Source: Magnetovibrio sp. (GTDB lineage: Bacteria; Pseudomonadota; Alphaproteobacteria; Rhodospirillales_A; JABHCV01). From it: a DNA stretch of 64,000 nucleotides. The number at the start of each line of letters is the position of its first letter. Position 1 is the stretch's first letter. The notes beneath the pieces are model-generated. The model did not search any database, was not told the origin of the DNA, and saw only the letters and a list, made by a program, of their open reading frames with translations. A program made the translations under genes and the position numbers. The stretch is from assembly GCA_002717285.1 (NCBI GenBank), contig PBDF01000009.1, positions 23,648 to 87,647 of the forward strand, read 5' to 3'. Positions 21,280-30,050 of this stretch are shown here, in pieces.

Positions 21280-21348
21280 ATTTACAGTCAAAAATATAAC
21301 AAAAATGGGATGCAGAAAACCTTGATGGTTTGCGAATTCCCATTTTTT
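21280..21348 (-). terminator. rho-independent terminator after popZ
   Basis: A 10-base-pair stem (AAAAATGGGA with TCCCATTTTT) encloses a second small hairpin (AAACC/GGTTT). On the minus strand it is followed by G and a T-rich run. It lies between the popZ stop and the valS start, so it should end or weaken popZ transcription before valS. The A-tract on the other side makes it partly symmetrical. Confidence 0.6.
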
Positions 21349-21366
21349 AGACTTGGAAAAAGTGGC

Positions 21367-21966
21367 TTATAGCTCCTCGAACATTTCTGCTCGGTTAACC
21401 ATTTTATCGATTTCCTTTTTGACAAGACGTTCGATCAGATAAGGCAGGTTACGGTCAAGCCACTCCCGCAGAAGTGGGCGCAGCATTTCACGAACCATAC
21501 CTTCAAGTGTCACATCTTTGTCACCAAGGCCCAACTCCCTACGTTCCATGATTGCACGAGCTAGTTCTCCAAGCACATCTGAGGATGTTTGAGTGGTTCG
21601 CCCTGACATCAATTCATCAGCAGGAGCAATCATTGCCTCTGTTAACTCTAGTACATCATCCTCACCAGAAAGTGGTAGTGGTGGCGGTGTAAAATTTTCT
21701 GTTTCTGTTGGATTTTGAATAGGGTTCTGTTCCGATTTGGTTAAGTCAATCTCAGAGTCAGGCTCATCCGTCCCAGTGCCGGCAGCCGTCTCAATTACTT
21801 CTTCAGATTCTTCTTCAGTCACATCCACCTTGGGATCATTTGTTGTTTCACTTGCGGCCTCATCATCCTCTTCGGAAATAACCCGACGAATATTTGCCAG
21901 AATATCATCCATTGAAGTTTCATCTTTTTCCTCATCCTGACTTTCTTCCTGACCTTCTTCGCTCAT
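21367..21966 (-). CDS. popZ: PopZ-like pole-organizing protein (DUF2497)
   Basis: Homologue of the alphaproteobacterial polar scaffold PopZ, which captures ParB and cell-cycle regulators at the pole. The 199-residue protein shows the three-part family layout: an N-terminal helix with DDILANIRRVISEED near residue 19, a long acidic, Pro-containing linker, and a C-terminal helical oligomerization region (MVREMLRPLLREWLDRNLP near 155). The location beside valS is characteristic. A terminator hairpin follows. Confidence 0.85.
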   Translation of the reverse strand: MSEEGQEESQDEEKDETSMDDILANIRRVISEEDDEAASETTNDPKVDVTEEESEEVIETAAGTGTDEPDSEIDLTKSEQNPIQNPTETENFTPPPLPLSGEDDVLELTEAMIAPADELMSGRTTQTSSDVLGELARAIMERRELGLGDKDVTLEGMVREMLRPLLREWLDRNLPYLIERLVKKEIDKMVNRAEMFEEL

Positions 21967-22152
21967 CTTTTTATCACCCGATTGAAGAGCCCCCCATTAA
22001 TACTAACAATTTGTCTCTACGAATCTTGTCAAACGATTCGTTTTTAGACTAATTCAGAAGCGTCATCAACACCACCCGCAAAGCAGTATCTTTAAATATA
22101 TAATTATACTGGCTAAAGTTCTTTATTTTTCGTTACCAAAACTTTTTTATTT

Positions 22153-23523
22153 TTAATCAATTTCAGCGATGCTACCACCAAATAATTTTAAGCGAACGTC
22201 ATTATAATGCTCTAGCGCATTATATGCGACAACTGGCAAGGCTATCTGAGTTGCTGTCAATTCTCCAATTGCACTTTTCAGTTCAAATTTTGCAATAGTC
22301 TCGTCACGTTTGGCAGTAACGATACTAACCTTAGCATCAAGAAGTTCCTGTTCCGCATCGAGCACATCAAGAACGGTTCGAGATCCTACTGATGCTTCAC
22401 GCTGTACACCCTCCAGAGCAACTTCGCTAGCTTTAATTTGAACATTTATAGAATCAATCCTAGCACGACTTGTTTGAAGTGTTTGCCATGCTCGGGTTGT
22501 GGATTCTGTTATTTTACGACGGGCAATATCTATTTCCTTCATTTTTCTTGATGCAGTATGGCGGGCAGAGCGCAGACGGGAATAAACAGAGCCAGAACCA
22601 TAAAGTGGCATACTTAAAGTTAATTTTGCTGAGTAAGTTTCCAGACTCGTTTTTAGGCCTGATGCATTAAGAGATCTGGATGCAGTGCCAGTTAAATCTA
22701 TAGAAGGTAATAACTCACTTTTTACAGTATGAACATTATTCTCTGAAGCAAGCTGATTGAATTCGGCACCTACAACATCTGGGTTTTGTGCAAGAGCTAA
22801 TCTAATTGCTTCATCTTCACTTGAGGGCAGGTCAAATTCTACATCAGGGCTACTTAGATTAACTGGTGCCTTGCCAATAACATTTTGATATGTCGCTCTG
22901 GCAGATACCAAATCACCTTCTGCCTGAATTCTGTCAGCTGTCGTCTTTGCTAAACGCGCCTCAGCCTGATTAACATCTGTGCGGGTAATTTCCCCAACTT
23001 GAAAACGATCTGACGTCGCCTCAAGCTGACGTTTCAAGACCGCCTCATTATTGATTCTAAGTTCTAAAACCGCCGAGGAGAGAAAAACATCCATATAAGC
23101 TTTGACTGCATCTAATAGTACTTTCTGTTCAACACCCAGCAAGGCCGCTCTCCCTGCCAGCACAGCGTTTTCGGCAGAATCAATTGCAGCCAGAGTTTTT
23201 CCACCGCTATATAAAGACTGAGTTAATGTCAATGAAGCTGAATGCGGGTTGAAATGCAATTTACTCTCAGTTCGAGTACTTAATGTGGTCTCACTTTTCC
23301 CACTAGAGCCGGTGGCTGTCAAGCTAGGTCGCCATTCTGAAATAGCTTGAGGCACGCCCTCATCCGTTGCTCGTAACTCAGCACGCTTGGCCAGCAACGA
23401 GGGGTTGCTCTCATAGGCAATACCGAGAGCCTCTCTGAGGCTCTCGGCTTGAACTGGCTGTGTAAAAACAAAAGCAACAAAAATGCCCAAAATTAATGGT
23501 AATTGTTGTGGCCGTACGAACAT
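22153..23523 (-). CDS. tolC: TolC family outer membrane channel
   Basis: Outer-membrane channel for type I secretion or efflux. The 456 residues begin with a signal peptide ending near VQA-ES, then two outer-membrane-efflux repeats rich in coiled coil (GVPQAISEWRPSLTATGS near 50; RTVLDVLDAEQELLDA near 380). I choose the ATG with GGAG six bases upstream over a TTG two codons earlier. It follows a pcm-like gene by 36 bases, a common alphaproteobacterial pair. It could serve the ABC/HlyD exporter at 51.7-55 kb, which lacks its own outer-membrane partner; that link is inference. Confidence 0.9.
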   Translation of the reverse strand: MFVRPQQLPLILGIFVAFVFTQPVQAESLREALGIAYESNPSLLAKRAELRATDEGVPQAISEWRPSLTATGSSGKSETTLSTRTESKLHFNPHSASLTLTQSLYSGGKTLAAIDSAENAVLAGRAALLGVEQKVLLDAVKAYMDVFLSSAVLELRINNEAVLKRQLEATSDRFQVGEITRTDVNQAEARLAKTTADRIQAEGDLVSARATYQNVIGKAPVNLSSPDVEFDLPSSEDEAIRLALAQNPDVVGAEFNQLASENNVHTVKSELLPSIDLTGTASRSLNASGLKTSLETYSAKLTLSMPLYGSGSVYSRLRSARHTASRKMKEIDIARRKITESTTRAWQTLQTSRARIDSINVQIKASEVALEGVQREASVGSRTVLDVLDAEQELLDAKVSIVTAKRDETIAKFELKSAIGELTATQIALPVVAYNALEHYNDVRLKLFGGSIAEID

Positions 23524-23559
23524 CAGCAACTCCGAAAAAAGAAAACTTAAAAAAAGAAT

Positions 23560-24210
23560 TTAAAAAGAAAAGGTAGTCTCTTTCTCAAAACCTAGCAATG
23601 TTGGTGTCCCCGCATCAAAAATTTCTTGAGTAGTTATTACATTACCATGACTTGTAACCAAAGTGCCCTTCCCATAAGCGCCAACTCCAACAACTGAAAC
23701 CAAACGCCCACCATCACTAAGCTGATCATAAAAGCAAGCAGGAATCTCAGCTACTGCACCGTTAATTAAGATTATGTCATAAGGTGCTTGGCGTGCATAA
23801 CCTTTCTCAAGTTCACCCTCAACTATGGCAACAGTATCAATAAACAATTCCGTAAGTGTATCATTAGCACGTTTCAGAAGAGTTTTGTTGATTTCTAGGG
23901 CAACAACTGTACCAGCGAGGTATGACAAGACAGCAGCTTCATACCCTGAGCCACAGCCTATCAAAAGCGCAACATCATCTGAACAAATCTCAGCAGCTTC
24001 AAGTAAACGGGCCAGAACCCAAGCTTCCATGAGGTAACGCCCTCCACCAATATTAATTGCTTCGTCTACGTAAGCGACACCCTGCATAGATTTGGGCACA
24101 AACTTTTCTCTTGGAAGTACATTTAGGGCATCCATAAGAACCGTATCCGTGACTCTATTAGGTCTTAGCTGACTCTCTACCATATTTTGCCTTGCTGAAG
24201 AGAAATCCAT
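23560..24210 (-). CDS. Pcm-like methyltransferase (degenerate paralogue)
   Basis: Second member of the protein-L-isoaspartate methyltransferase family in this window. The 216 residues keep an AdoMet-like motif (ALLIGCGSGYEAAVLS near 82) and the early REKFVPKSMQGVAYVDEAI region. The substrate loop that reads TVSQP in the true enzyme reads GGGRYLMEA here, so ordinary isoaspartate repair is unlikely. Genes of this type usually stand just before tolC in alphaproteobacteria, as here. The actual substrate is unknown. Confidence 0.8.
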   Translation of the reverse strand: MDFSSARQNMVESQLRPNRVTDTVLMDALNVLPREKFVPKSMQGVAYVDEAINIGGGRYLMEAWVLARLLEAAEICSDDVALLIGCGSGYEAAVLSYLAGTVVALEINKTLLKRANDTLTELFIDTVAIVEGELEKGYARQAPYDIILINGAVAEIPACFYDQLSDGGRLVSVVGVGAYGKGTLVTSHGNVITTQEIFDAGTPTLLGFEKETTFSF

Positions 24211-24363
24211 GTTAGCTCCCTAAAAAAGATCAAAATAAAAAATAATAACCTAAAGTCTAAGATATCAGTGCTAAACGTTATGCTCAAGCGCCTTTGTAAT
24301 TAAGTAAGCATTCTTTGTTTTCCATTAAAATATAAACATTATTCTTCAAGATCTGAACACTTC

Positions 24364-24392
24364 TTGACCGACTTATGCTATGAGTCTAGATT
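24364..24392 (+). promoter_or_regulatory. probable sigma-70 promoter of the tRNA operon
   Basis: TTGACC and TAGATT stand 17 bases apart, a good housekeeping-type pair. The predicted transcription start is about 85 bases before tRNA-Cys. The rest of the 270-base gap between the pcm-like gene and the tRNAs shows no gene. Confidence 0.45.
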
Positions 24393-24483
24393 TCCAAATA
24401 TTTATAGTTAAATTTATTTAACGATGAATTAAGCTCGCGCACAAAACGCCACTATTTCCCGCGGGCTTGGCGTAGAAAGAATC

Positions 24484-24557
24484 GGCGCGGTGGCGGAGTG
24501 GCTACGCAGCGGCCTGCAAAGCCGTCTACACCGGTTCGATTCCGGTCCGCGCCTCCA
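24484..24557 (+). tRNA. trnC: tRNA-Cys (GCA)
   Basis: A 74-base cloverleaf: acceptor stem GGCGCGG/CCGCGCC, anticodon stem GCGGC/GCCGT around loop CTGCAAA giving anticodon GCA, T-loop GTTCGATTCC, and an encoded CCA end. Confidence 0.95.
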
Positions 24558-24566
24558 AAGTATTGA

Positions 24567-24642
24567 TCCGGCTTAGTTCAGTTGGTAGAACGGTGGACTG
24601 TTAATCCATATGTCGCAGGTTCGAGTCCTGCAGCCGGAGCCA
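24567..24642 (+). tRNA. trnN: tRNA-Asn (GTT)
   Basis: A 76-base cloverleaf: acceptor TCCGGCT/AGCCGGA, D-arm with AGTTCAGTTGGTAGA, anticodon loop CTGTTAA giving GTT, T-loop GTTCGAGTCC, discriminator G and encoded CCA. Nine bases separate it from tRNA-Cys, so they form one transcript. Confidence 0.96.
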
Positions 24643-24647
24643 ACAAA

Positions 24648-24692
24648 AACAGGGTCTCACCCAACAAAAGTTGAGACCCTGTTACTTTTTTT
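24648..24692 (+). terminator. strong rho-independent terminator after the tRNAs
   Basis: A perfect 12-base-pair stem (AACAGGGTCTCA with TGAGACCCTGTT), a 12-base loop and then ACTTTTTTT. It begins six bases after the tRNA-Asn CCA end and should close the tRNA operon. Confidence 0.9.
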
Positions 24693-24800
24693 CGTTATTA
24701 AATATTGGATATATATAAAATCTATTTCATTTAAATTTATATTTGAATATTATAATAATCGTATTTTGGATTATTATTTTAATTTTACAAAGATCTTGTA

Positions 24801-26531
24801 ATGCTTTGTTTGTTGAGAATGCCAGCAGTTGAGGCTTTTCGATTTTCATCGGCTTCCGTTGCAATGCCATTGGGTCTTGCATATCTCGCAGGAACTTTGG
24901 AGCACCGTGGGGTCCCATTCAACGTTCTTGATTGCGTTATGGAATCACCTACGACTAAACAACGTTATCATAAAGGCTACCTTGTTGGCCTACCAATCGA
25001 AAAAATTCCAGAACGCATTCCACAAAACACGTCAATTGTTGGTATAAGTATTATTTTCACCCACGAATGGCCAGCTGCAGTTAGGTTAATTGACCTAATT
25101 CGTGAAGCTCGTCCTGAAATAACTATAATTTGCGGTGGAGAACACATTACATCTATGCCGGAATTTTCTATGGCTACATCCAAAGCAGATTTTTTAGTTT
25201 TGGGTGAGGGAGAAGAAATTCTGATTGATCTCCTAAACTCTATTGAGAGCGGTAAGCCTGTGAATAATATTGACGGGATTGTATACCGTGAAGAAGGAAA
25301 AATTATTTCCAATAAGAGACGTGCACGCCGAACTGACTTAGATGACATACCAAAACCAGCATGGCATAGGTTTGATGTAGAAGCATACAGCAAGAACAAA
25401 TTTGTCGGGGGTATGGATGTACCGTACATAACCGTTCCCATGCTCGCTACACGAGGTTGCCCTTATCAATGCACGTTCTGCTCCTCACCTAACATGTGGA
25501 CGACACGTTGGATAGCTCGCAGTCCCAGGCTTGTGGTGGATGAGATGGAATATTATATAAAAAAATTCGGGGCTCGAAATTTTCCTTTTCAAGACCTTAC
25601 TGCAATTATAAAAAAAGATTGGATTATTGAAATTTGCAAGGAAATACTTGATCGTGGTCTAAACATCACTTGGCAATTACCTACCGGAACTCGCTCAGAG
25701 GCCATCGATCTCGAAGTTGCCAAACTCCTAAAAAAAAGTGGCCAAATTTCAATGACCTATGCTCCAGAGTCTGGATCTGATCGTACCCGTCAGTACATTA
25801 AGAAGAAAGTCCGTTCAGATCGCCTTGTTGAGAGTCTTAAGGCTTGCGCTGAAGCAGATTTGAATGTCGCAGCAAATGTAATCATAGGTTTTCCTCACGA
25901 AACAGATGAATACGTTGCTGAAAATCTACCATTCGCTCGACGGCTCAAAAAAGCAGGTTGTGAGGACTTGGTTGCCCATTATTACATGGCCCTTCCAGGC
26001 ACGGAAATTTTTAATAGTTTGTATGATGCCGGAAATTTGAAAGTTAATGGTGCCTACTTTCGCCATATTTTAGCATCTGTGAGCTTGTGGCCTGGTCTTC
26101 TTTTTAATGATGGCCGTATTAGCAAGCTGAAATTACTTGTGTGGAAATTGAGAATATCTTTAGTTTTTTACGCCGCAAGCGGACCACGTAAAGGCCAGGG
26201 CGGGTTGTTCTCAACTTTTTCAAAAATGATTTCAGGATTGACCACACGTGAGCACTCTTCACGTTTGCAAACTGCAATCCGCCACCTTATTACAAGTGGC
26301 TTCCACACTATTAAAGTACAGTTTACCAATGGCTGGTTACCACGTTGTGAGGAGGCACGTTTTTTTGAGAATTGGCCCGCAATTTTTGATGATATCCGTC
26401 GCCAACTTTTGACAAGCAATGTTGTTGAACAAGCTCAAACTGATACTACAGAAATTCATAAGATTAGTGTAGTTCCAAAACTTCGCCAAGACCATGAATC
26501 AACGCGTATTCTAAATAATCCCAACGTTTGA
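24801..26531 (+). CDS. B12-binding radical SAM protein, function unknown
   Basis: Probable cobalamin-dependent radical SAM enzyme of the BchE-like layout. An N-terminal B12-binding-like domain (about 15-150, with PLGLAYLAGTLEHRG and ICGGEH) is followed by the radical SAM core: the 4Fe-4S motif CPYQCTFC with three Cys near residue 221, and APESGSDRTRQYIKK near 324. A C-terminal region of about 170 residues has no feature I recognise. It stands alone between the tRNA terminator and the RpoE island, with no substrate clue from neighbours. No good ribosome-binding site precedes the ATG. Confidence 0.8.
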   Translation: MLCLLRMPAVEAFRFSSASVAMPLGLAYLAGTLEHRGVPFNVLDCVMESPTTKQRYHKGYLVGLPIEKIPERIPQNTSIVGISIIFTHEWPAAVRLIDLIREARPEITIICGGEHITSMPEFSMATSKADFLVLGEGEEILIDLLNSIESGKPVNNIDGIVYREEGKIISNKRRARRTDLDDIPKPAWHRFDVEAYSKNKFVGGMDVPYITVPMLATRGCPYQCTFCSSPNMWTTRWIARSPRLVVDEMEYYIKKFGARNFPFQDLTAIIKKDWIIEICKEILDRGLNITWQLPTGTRSEAIDLEVAKLLKKSGQISMTYAPESGSDRTRQYIKKKVRSDRLVESLKACAEADLNVAANVIIGFPHETDEYVAENLPFARRLKKAGCEDLVAHYYMALPGTEIFNSLYDAGNLKVNGAYFRHILASVSLWPGLLFNDGRISKLKLLVWKLRISLVFYAASGPRKGQGGLFSTFSKMISGLTTREHSSRLQTAIRHLITSGFHTIKVQFTNGWLPRCEEARFFENWPAIFDDIRRQLLTSNVVEQAQTDTTEIHKISVVPKLRQDHESTRILNNPNV

Positions 26532-26682
26532 TTAACATGCTAAACTTATTAAATTGCTTGACTATTTGAAATTAGGCGTACTGCAATCTTTTGTAATTTT
26601 TACTTCTAAAAACCCTTAAACAAGGACACGTTGTTGTTCCAAAAATTTATGACAGTTCCTATCATCTACTTTTTGTACTAAG

Positions 26683-27192
26683 TCAGATGTGGGGATTATA
26701 TGCCCATTGCAATAGTGCTTGACGTTGCCTAGGACGGCAGGAAAAATCTCCAGGTTCACAATTATTTATGATTTGGGCTTCATGACGTCTGAAAGCTCTC
26801 CATCTCTTAATCTGGAGCTGGTCAATGTCAGGAAGCCTCCTCCCCAAGTAGTAACGACAATACCATTGAAACCAACCTCGAGGATCGGGGCCAATGATCC
26901 ATCCTTTGAGTTCCCAAAACTTCAGGGATTGTCGACTTTTCACAGAAAAATAATTCAAGCTTGGATTTGGGTGATTACTAATTTTTGCAGAGTTAAACCA
27001 ATCAGACGGAAACTCTTCTTGACAATCATTACAATATTTTCCCTCAAAAACACCCATATGGAGCATTTCTTTTGGGGTCAAATAGGGCTCAAAACCAGAG
27101 GCGTAGTTACACGCTGTCTGTTCAGAAATCACATACTCATATGAGTGTTGCATGCGATCATTAACACTAACTTTATCGCCGACTACATACAT
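26683..27192 (-). CDS. conserved protein downstream of chrR, unknown function
   Basis: A 169-residue protein rich in Trp, Tyr, Arg and Cys. Visible features are the segment PYLTPKEMLHMGVFEGKYCNDCQEEFPSDWF, a CxxC pair near residue 54-57, a DPRGWFQWYCRYYLGRR segment near 104, and a C-terminal NCEPGDFSCRPRQRQALLQWAY. I recall similar proteins as conserved hypotheticals but know no function. It starts 11 bases after chrR and is probably the third gene of the rpoE-chrR operon. No signal peptide or membrane helix is seen. Confidence 0.75.
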   Translation of the reverse strand: MYVVGDKVSVNDRMQHSYEYVISEQTACNYASGFEPYLTPKEMLHMGVFEGKYCNDCQEEFPSDWFNSAKISNHPNPSLNYFSVKSRQSLKFWELKGWIIGPDPRGWFQWYCRYYLGRRLPDIDQLQIKRWRAFRRHEAQIINNCEPGDFSCRPRQRQALLQWAYNPHI

Positions 27193-27203
27193 CTAGGGAC
27201 GTT

Positions 27204-27902
27204 TCACATTCCTGAGAGATATTGTGCGACTCTGGGTATAAGTCCGGTAAATTTCAGCGGTGCTTCGCTTGCTATCAGACAAATACAAGGTTGATTGCTG
27301 CTCACTATTGGTTGGTGTTCAATATCATCATCTAAATCAACAACGTCACCAACGCCAAAGCACCCAACATCATCACTAAAAGAACCCTTGAGAACTTGTG
27401 TTAACTCTGTGCCTTCATGCCCGTGTTGAGGGATCTTTATGCCAGGCGAAATATTCAACATACACAATGTACCACCATCAGTTTTGAGGTCTGGAATAGC
27501 ACAATATTTGATCCCAGGGACTAATAGTTTCCATTTAATATCATCAAAATTATCAGGTATGAAATTTTGTAATGGCATAGGTATCATAGATGTATCTTTT
27601 TCAACAAAATTGTCTGTTTTCAAAGAAAAGACTGAGGCAGTGCTGAGGGCAGAACCATCAAATTGATCTTGTTCTTCTTGGTCTAATTTAGCCAAAGTAC
27701 TTTGGAGGGCACCAACAGACATGGCCTCTGGCTCCGAATTGTCCAATAATATACCACCCAGTTCCTCCATTCTAGTTTTACGTTCAAAGCAAATGGGGCA
27801 CAAAGAAATATGGCTTGCAGCTACTAGTGACATGGCTTCACTTAGAGAGCCTGACACATATGCACTTAGTGTAGCGTCAGATAGATGGTGTTGAATGGTC
27901 AT
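27204..27902 (-). CDS. chrR: anti-sigma factor ChrR
   Basis: Zinc anti-sigma factor that holds RpoE inactive until singlet oxygen or certain peroxides appear. The N-terminal zinc anti-sigma domain has His6, His31, Cys35 and Cys38, the spacing of Rhodobacter sphaeroides ChrR. The C-terminal cupin domain (about 120-205) carries His160, His162, Glu166 and His196, which match the metal ligands of the ChrR cupin. The 232 residues are slightly longer than in Rhodobacter because of the linker between domains. It overlaps the rpoE stop by four bases. Confidence 0.94.
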   Translation of the reverse strand: MTIQHHLSDATLSAYVSGSLSEAMSLVAASHISLCPICFERKTRMEELGGILLDNSEPEAMSVGALQSTLAKLDQEEQDQFDGSALSTASVFSLKTDNFVEKDTSMIPMPLQNFIPDNFDDIKWKLLVPGIKYCAIPDLKTDGGTLCMLNISPGIKIPQHGHEGTELTQVLKGSFSDDVGCFGVGDVVDLDDDIEHQPIVSSNQPCICLIASEAPLKFTGLIPRVAQYLSGM

Positions 27903-28519
27903 GCCGTTTCTTTCCTTTCTAAATGCACACTATCTCTGAGACGAGCAAACGCAAGCCGTATTCTCGATTTTACTGTTCCTAATGGTATTTTAAGCTTCTG
28001 TGCAATCTCACTATGACTTAGGCCTTCATAAAACGACAAGCGTATGATGTTAGCTTGGTCAAGAGGGAGGTCAGTTAGTGCTAGAGCTAAACGCTGAAAC
28101 TCTTGCTCTTTGTTAATTTTAAGTTCTGCATCTTCTTGGTCATCTTCAATACTTGTCAAATCAAAGTCAGCGTCAAAAAAATGTTTTTGTTTACGCAACA
28201 TGTCAATGCGCATGTTTCGAGCAATTCGAAATATCCAAGTGCTAGCTGCCGCTTTCTTCGGGTCGTACAATTGTGCTTTTCTCCACACCTGCAATAAAGT
28301 CTGTTGCGACAACTCTTCTGCCATTTCTTCTGCACAACCTAATTTTAACATGTAGGATTTAACTCGGGGTGCAAAATACCCAAAGACTTTAGCGAATGAA
28401 GTTTTATCTTTGTATAAGCTTACATTCGATAAAAGTTCTGAATAATTGAGTTTATCCCCAACCTCTTCGACTGATTTATTTTGTTCTTTTACATTTTTTG
28501 GTTTGTAAATTTTACTCAA
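27899..28519 (-). CDS. rpoE: ECF sigma factor RpoE (ECF11 type)
   Basis: Alternative sigma factor controlled by the adjacent ChrR. Region 2 is visible as GCAEEMAEELSQQTLLQVWRKA and STWIFRIARNMRIDMLRKQ; region 4 as LPLDQANIIRLSFYEGLSHSEIAQKL and GTVKSRIRLAFARLRD. The frame is open to position 28567, but a TTG there would lie inside the gene's own -35 element. I therefore use the TTG at 28519, giving 206 residues and a leader of about 11 bases. No ATG is available before region 2. Autoregulation is expected from the promoter found upstream. Confidence 0.93.
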   Translation of the reverse strand: MSKIYKPKNVKEQNKSVEEVGDKLNYSELLSNVSLYKDKTSFAKVFGYFAPRVKSYMLKLGCAEEMAEELSQQTLLQVWRKAQLYDPKKAAASTWIFRIARNMRIDMLRKQKHFFDADFDLTSIEDDQEDAELKINKEQEFQRLALALTDLPLDQANIIRLSFYEGLSHSEIAQKLKIPLGTVKSRIRLAFARLRDSVHLERKETA

Positions 28520-28536
28520 TTTTGTTTTACCATTAA

Positions 28537-28566
28537 AATATACGTAATTGTATTGATATTGGATCA
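28537..28566 (-). promoter_or_regulatory. RpoE-type promoter of rpoE-chrR
   Basis: TGATCC and TATATT are separated by exactly 18 bases, and the spacer ends in ACG. It shares the TGATCY / CG-TA pattern with the elements before the FAD-oxidoreductase operon and before rpoH. TGATCC is the known -35 of the sigma-E/ChrR group in Rhodobacter. The predicted start of transcription is close to base 28530. Confidence 0.75.
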
Positions 28567-28652
28567 AACTTCACGATGCTTTAGCACTTGTAATTTTTTA
28601 AAAGCAACAAAAATAAAAACCCACATGCATTAGATCATCTGCTAACGGCAAG

Positions 28653-28682
28653 TGATCTGACCTCAATTTATTATCGTAAGTT
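28653..28682 (+). promoter_or_regulatory. RpoE-type promoter of the FAD-oxidoreductase operon
   Basis: TGATCT, an 18-base spacer ending in ATCG, then TAAGTT. It faces away from the rpoE promoter, so the 180-base gap holds a divergent pair. The expected start of transcription near 28689 leaves a leader of about 14 bases with GAGAG before the TTG start of the next gene. Confidence 0.75.
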
Positions 28683-28702
28683 TAATACTGAGAGTTATCA
28701 AC

Positions 28703-30049
28703 TTGCAAACTAACAAATTAAAGCATTCACTTAGAGTTGGAATAGTAGGTACTGGTATTGCTGGGATGTCTGCCGCTTGGCTGTTGTCGAAGAAACATGA
28801 TGTGACAGTTTTTGAGATGGAAAATCGTGTAGGAGGACACTCCAACACAGTAGATATTGACGGACTTGGCATAGACACAGGTTTCATCGTCTACAATGCT
28901 AAAAATTATCCAAACCTAACTGCTCTTTTTGATTACCTTGGGGTTGCAAGTCAGCCAACACAAATGTCTTTCGGCGTTTCAGTTGATCAAGGTAAATTTG
29001 AATATTCTGGTGGCAGTATACCTGGACTATTTGCCCGAAAATCAAATTTATTTCGCCCCCGATTTTGGAGAATGACTAGAGACATATTGCGCTTTTACAA
29101 TGATGCCAAACTGATTCTAACAAGTGACGTAAATAACGACCTCACGGTTGGTCAATATTTACATGAACAGGGTTATTCTAAATCCTTCACACATGATCAT
29201 TTGTTACCAATGGGAGCAGCAATTTGGTCTACCCCAATAGACAAAATGCTTGAATATCCACTCATGGCATTCCTTGAATTTTGCGACAATCATGGTCTTT
29301 TGCAGTTTAGAGAAAGACCTGAATGGCGAACTGTAATTGGTGGGAGTAGAGAATACATAAAACACCTGGTCAAAGATTATTACAAAAAAATAAAAATAGA
29401 TAGGGCTGTTAAGCAAGTATGGAGTGACACCAGTGGCGCTTACATAATGGATTATAAAGACAATATATTTAATTTTGATCAAGTTGTGATGGCAACTCAC
29501 GCCGACCAAACACTAAAAATTCTCAAAACACCAAGCTCAGTTGAGTTAAATGTTTTAGGCTCTTTCTCCTATCAAACTAACGAAGCAATCTTGCATACAG
29601 ACCCTACTCTGATGCCCAACAGTAAAAAAGCTTGGTCAAGCTGGAATTACCTAAACACGCGTACCAAAGGTCAAAACAACGTTTGCGTCACATATTGGAT
29701 GAATAAATTACAGGATCTTAAAACAAAAACTAATTATTTTGTCACACTCAACCCCACAAAACAAATTAAACAAGACAAAATTCTTCGTCGCTTTACATAT
29801 CAGCATCCCGTGTTCAACAATAAGACTAGAATCGCACAGAGAAACTTGTGGAACCTTCAAGGGAAAAAACTTTTTTGGTTTTGCGGAAGTTATTTTGGTC
29901 ATGGATTCCATGAAGATGGATTACAATCAGGCTTGGCAGTAGCTGAAGAGCTTGGTGGCTTCAGCCGTCCTTGGTCGGTGAAAAATCAAAATGGAAGGAT
30001 CTATCTACCTGAAAACTGGCCTAATTATGAAACCAAGGAAGCTGGTTGA
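28703..30049 (+). CDS. FAD-dependent amine-oxidase-like oxidoreductase
   Basis: Flavoprotein whose N-terminus is a clear dinucleotide fold (GIVGTGIAGMSAAWLL near 13, then FEMENRVGGHSNT). The C-terminal FAD contact GSYFGHGFHEDGLQSGLAVAEEL lies near 397. Homologues stand beside DUF1365 and cyclopropane-synthase-like genes in many proteobacteria. In Rhodobacter sphaeroides proteins of this RpoE-controlled set take part in making methylated unsaturated and furan fatty acids, where a desaturase step is known. Equating this protein with UfaD is an inference. It opens a five-gene operon with overlapping ends. Confidence 0.85.
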   Translation: MQTNKLKHSLRVGIVGTGIAGMSAAWLLSKKHDVTVFEMENRVGGHSNTVDIDGLGIDTGFIVYNAKNYPNLTALFDYLGVASQPTQMSFGVSVDQGKFEYSGGSIPGLFARKSNLFRPRFWRMTRDILRFYNDAKLILTSDVNNDLTVGQYLHEQGYSKSFTHDHLLPMGAAIWSTPIDKMLEYPLMAFLEFCDNHGLLQFRERPEWRTVIGGSREYIKHLVKDYYKKIKIDRAVKQVWSDTSGAYIMDYKDNIFNFDQVVMATHADQTLKILKTPSSVELNVLGSFSYQTNEAILHTDPTLMPNSKKAWSSWNYLNTRTKGQNNVCVTYWMNKLQDLKTKTNYFVTLNPTKQIKQDKILRRFTYQHPVFNNKTRIAQRNLWNLQGKKLFWFCGSYFGHGFHEDGLQSGLAVAEELGGFSRPWSVKNQNGRIYLPENWPNYETKEAG

Positions 30050-30050
30050 G

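Noticed and set aside
24977..25441. 154-codon open frame on the minus strand
   Set aside because: Antisense to the radical SAM gene with conserved motifs in the plus frame.
26719..27144. 141-codon open frame on the plus strand
   Set aside because: Opposite the 169-residue gene after chrR, which has the better context, start and conserved-looking composition.
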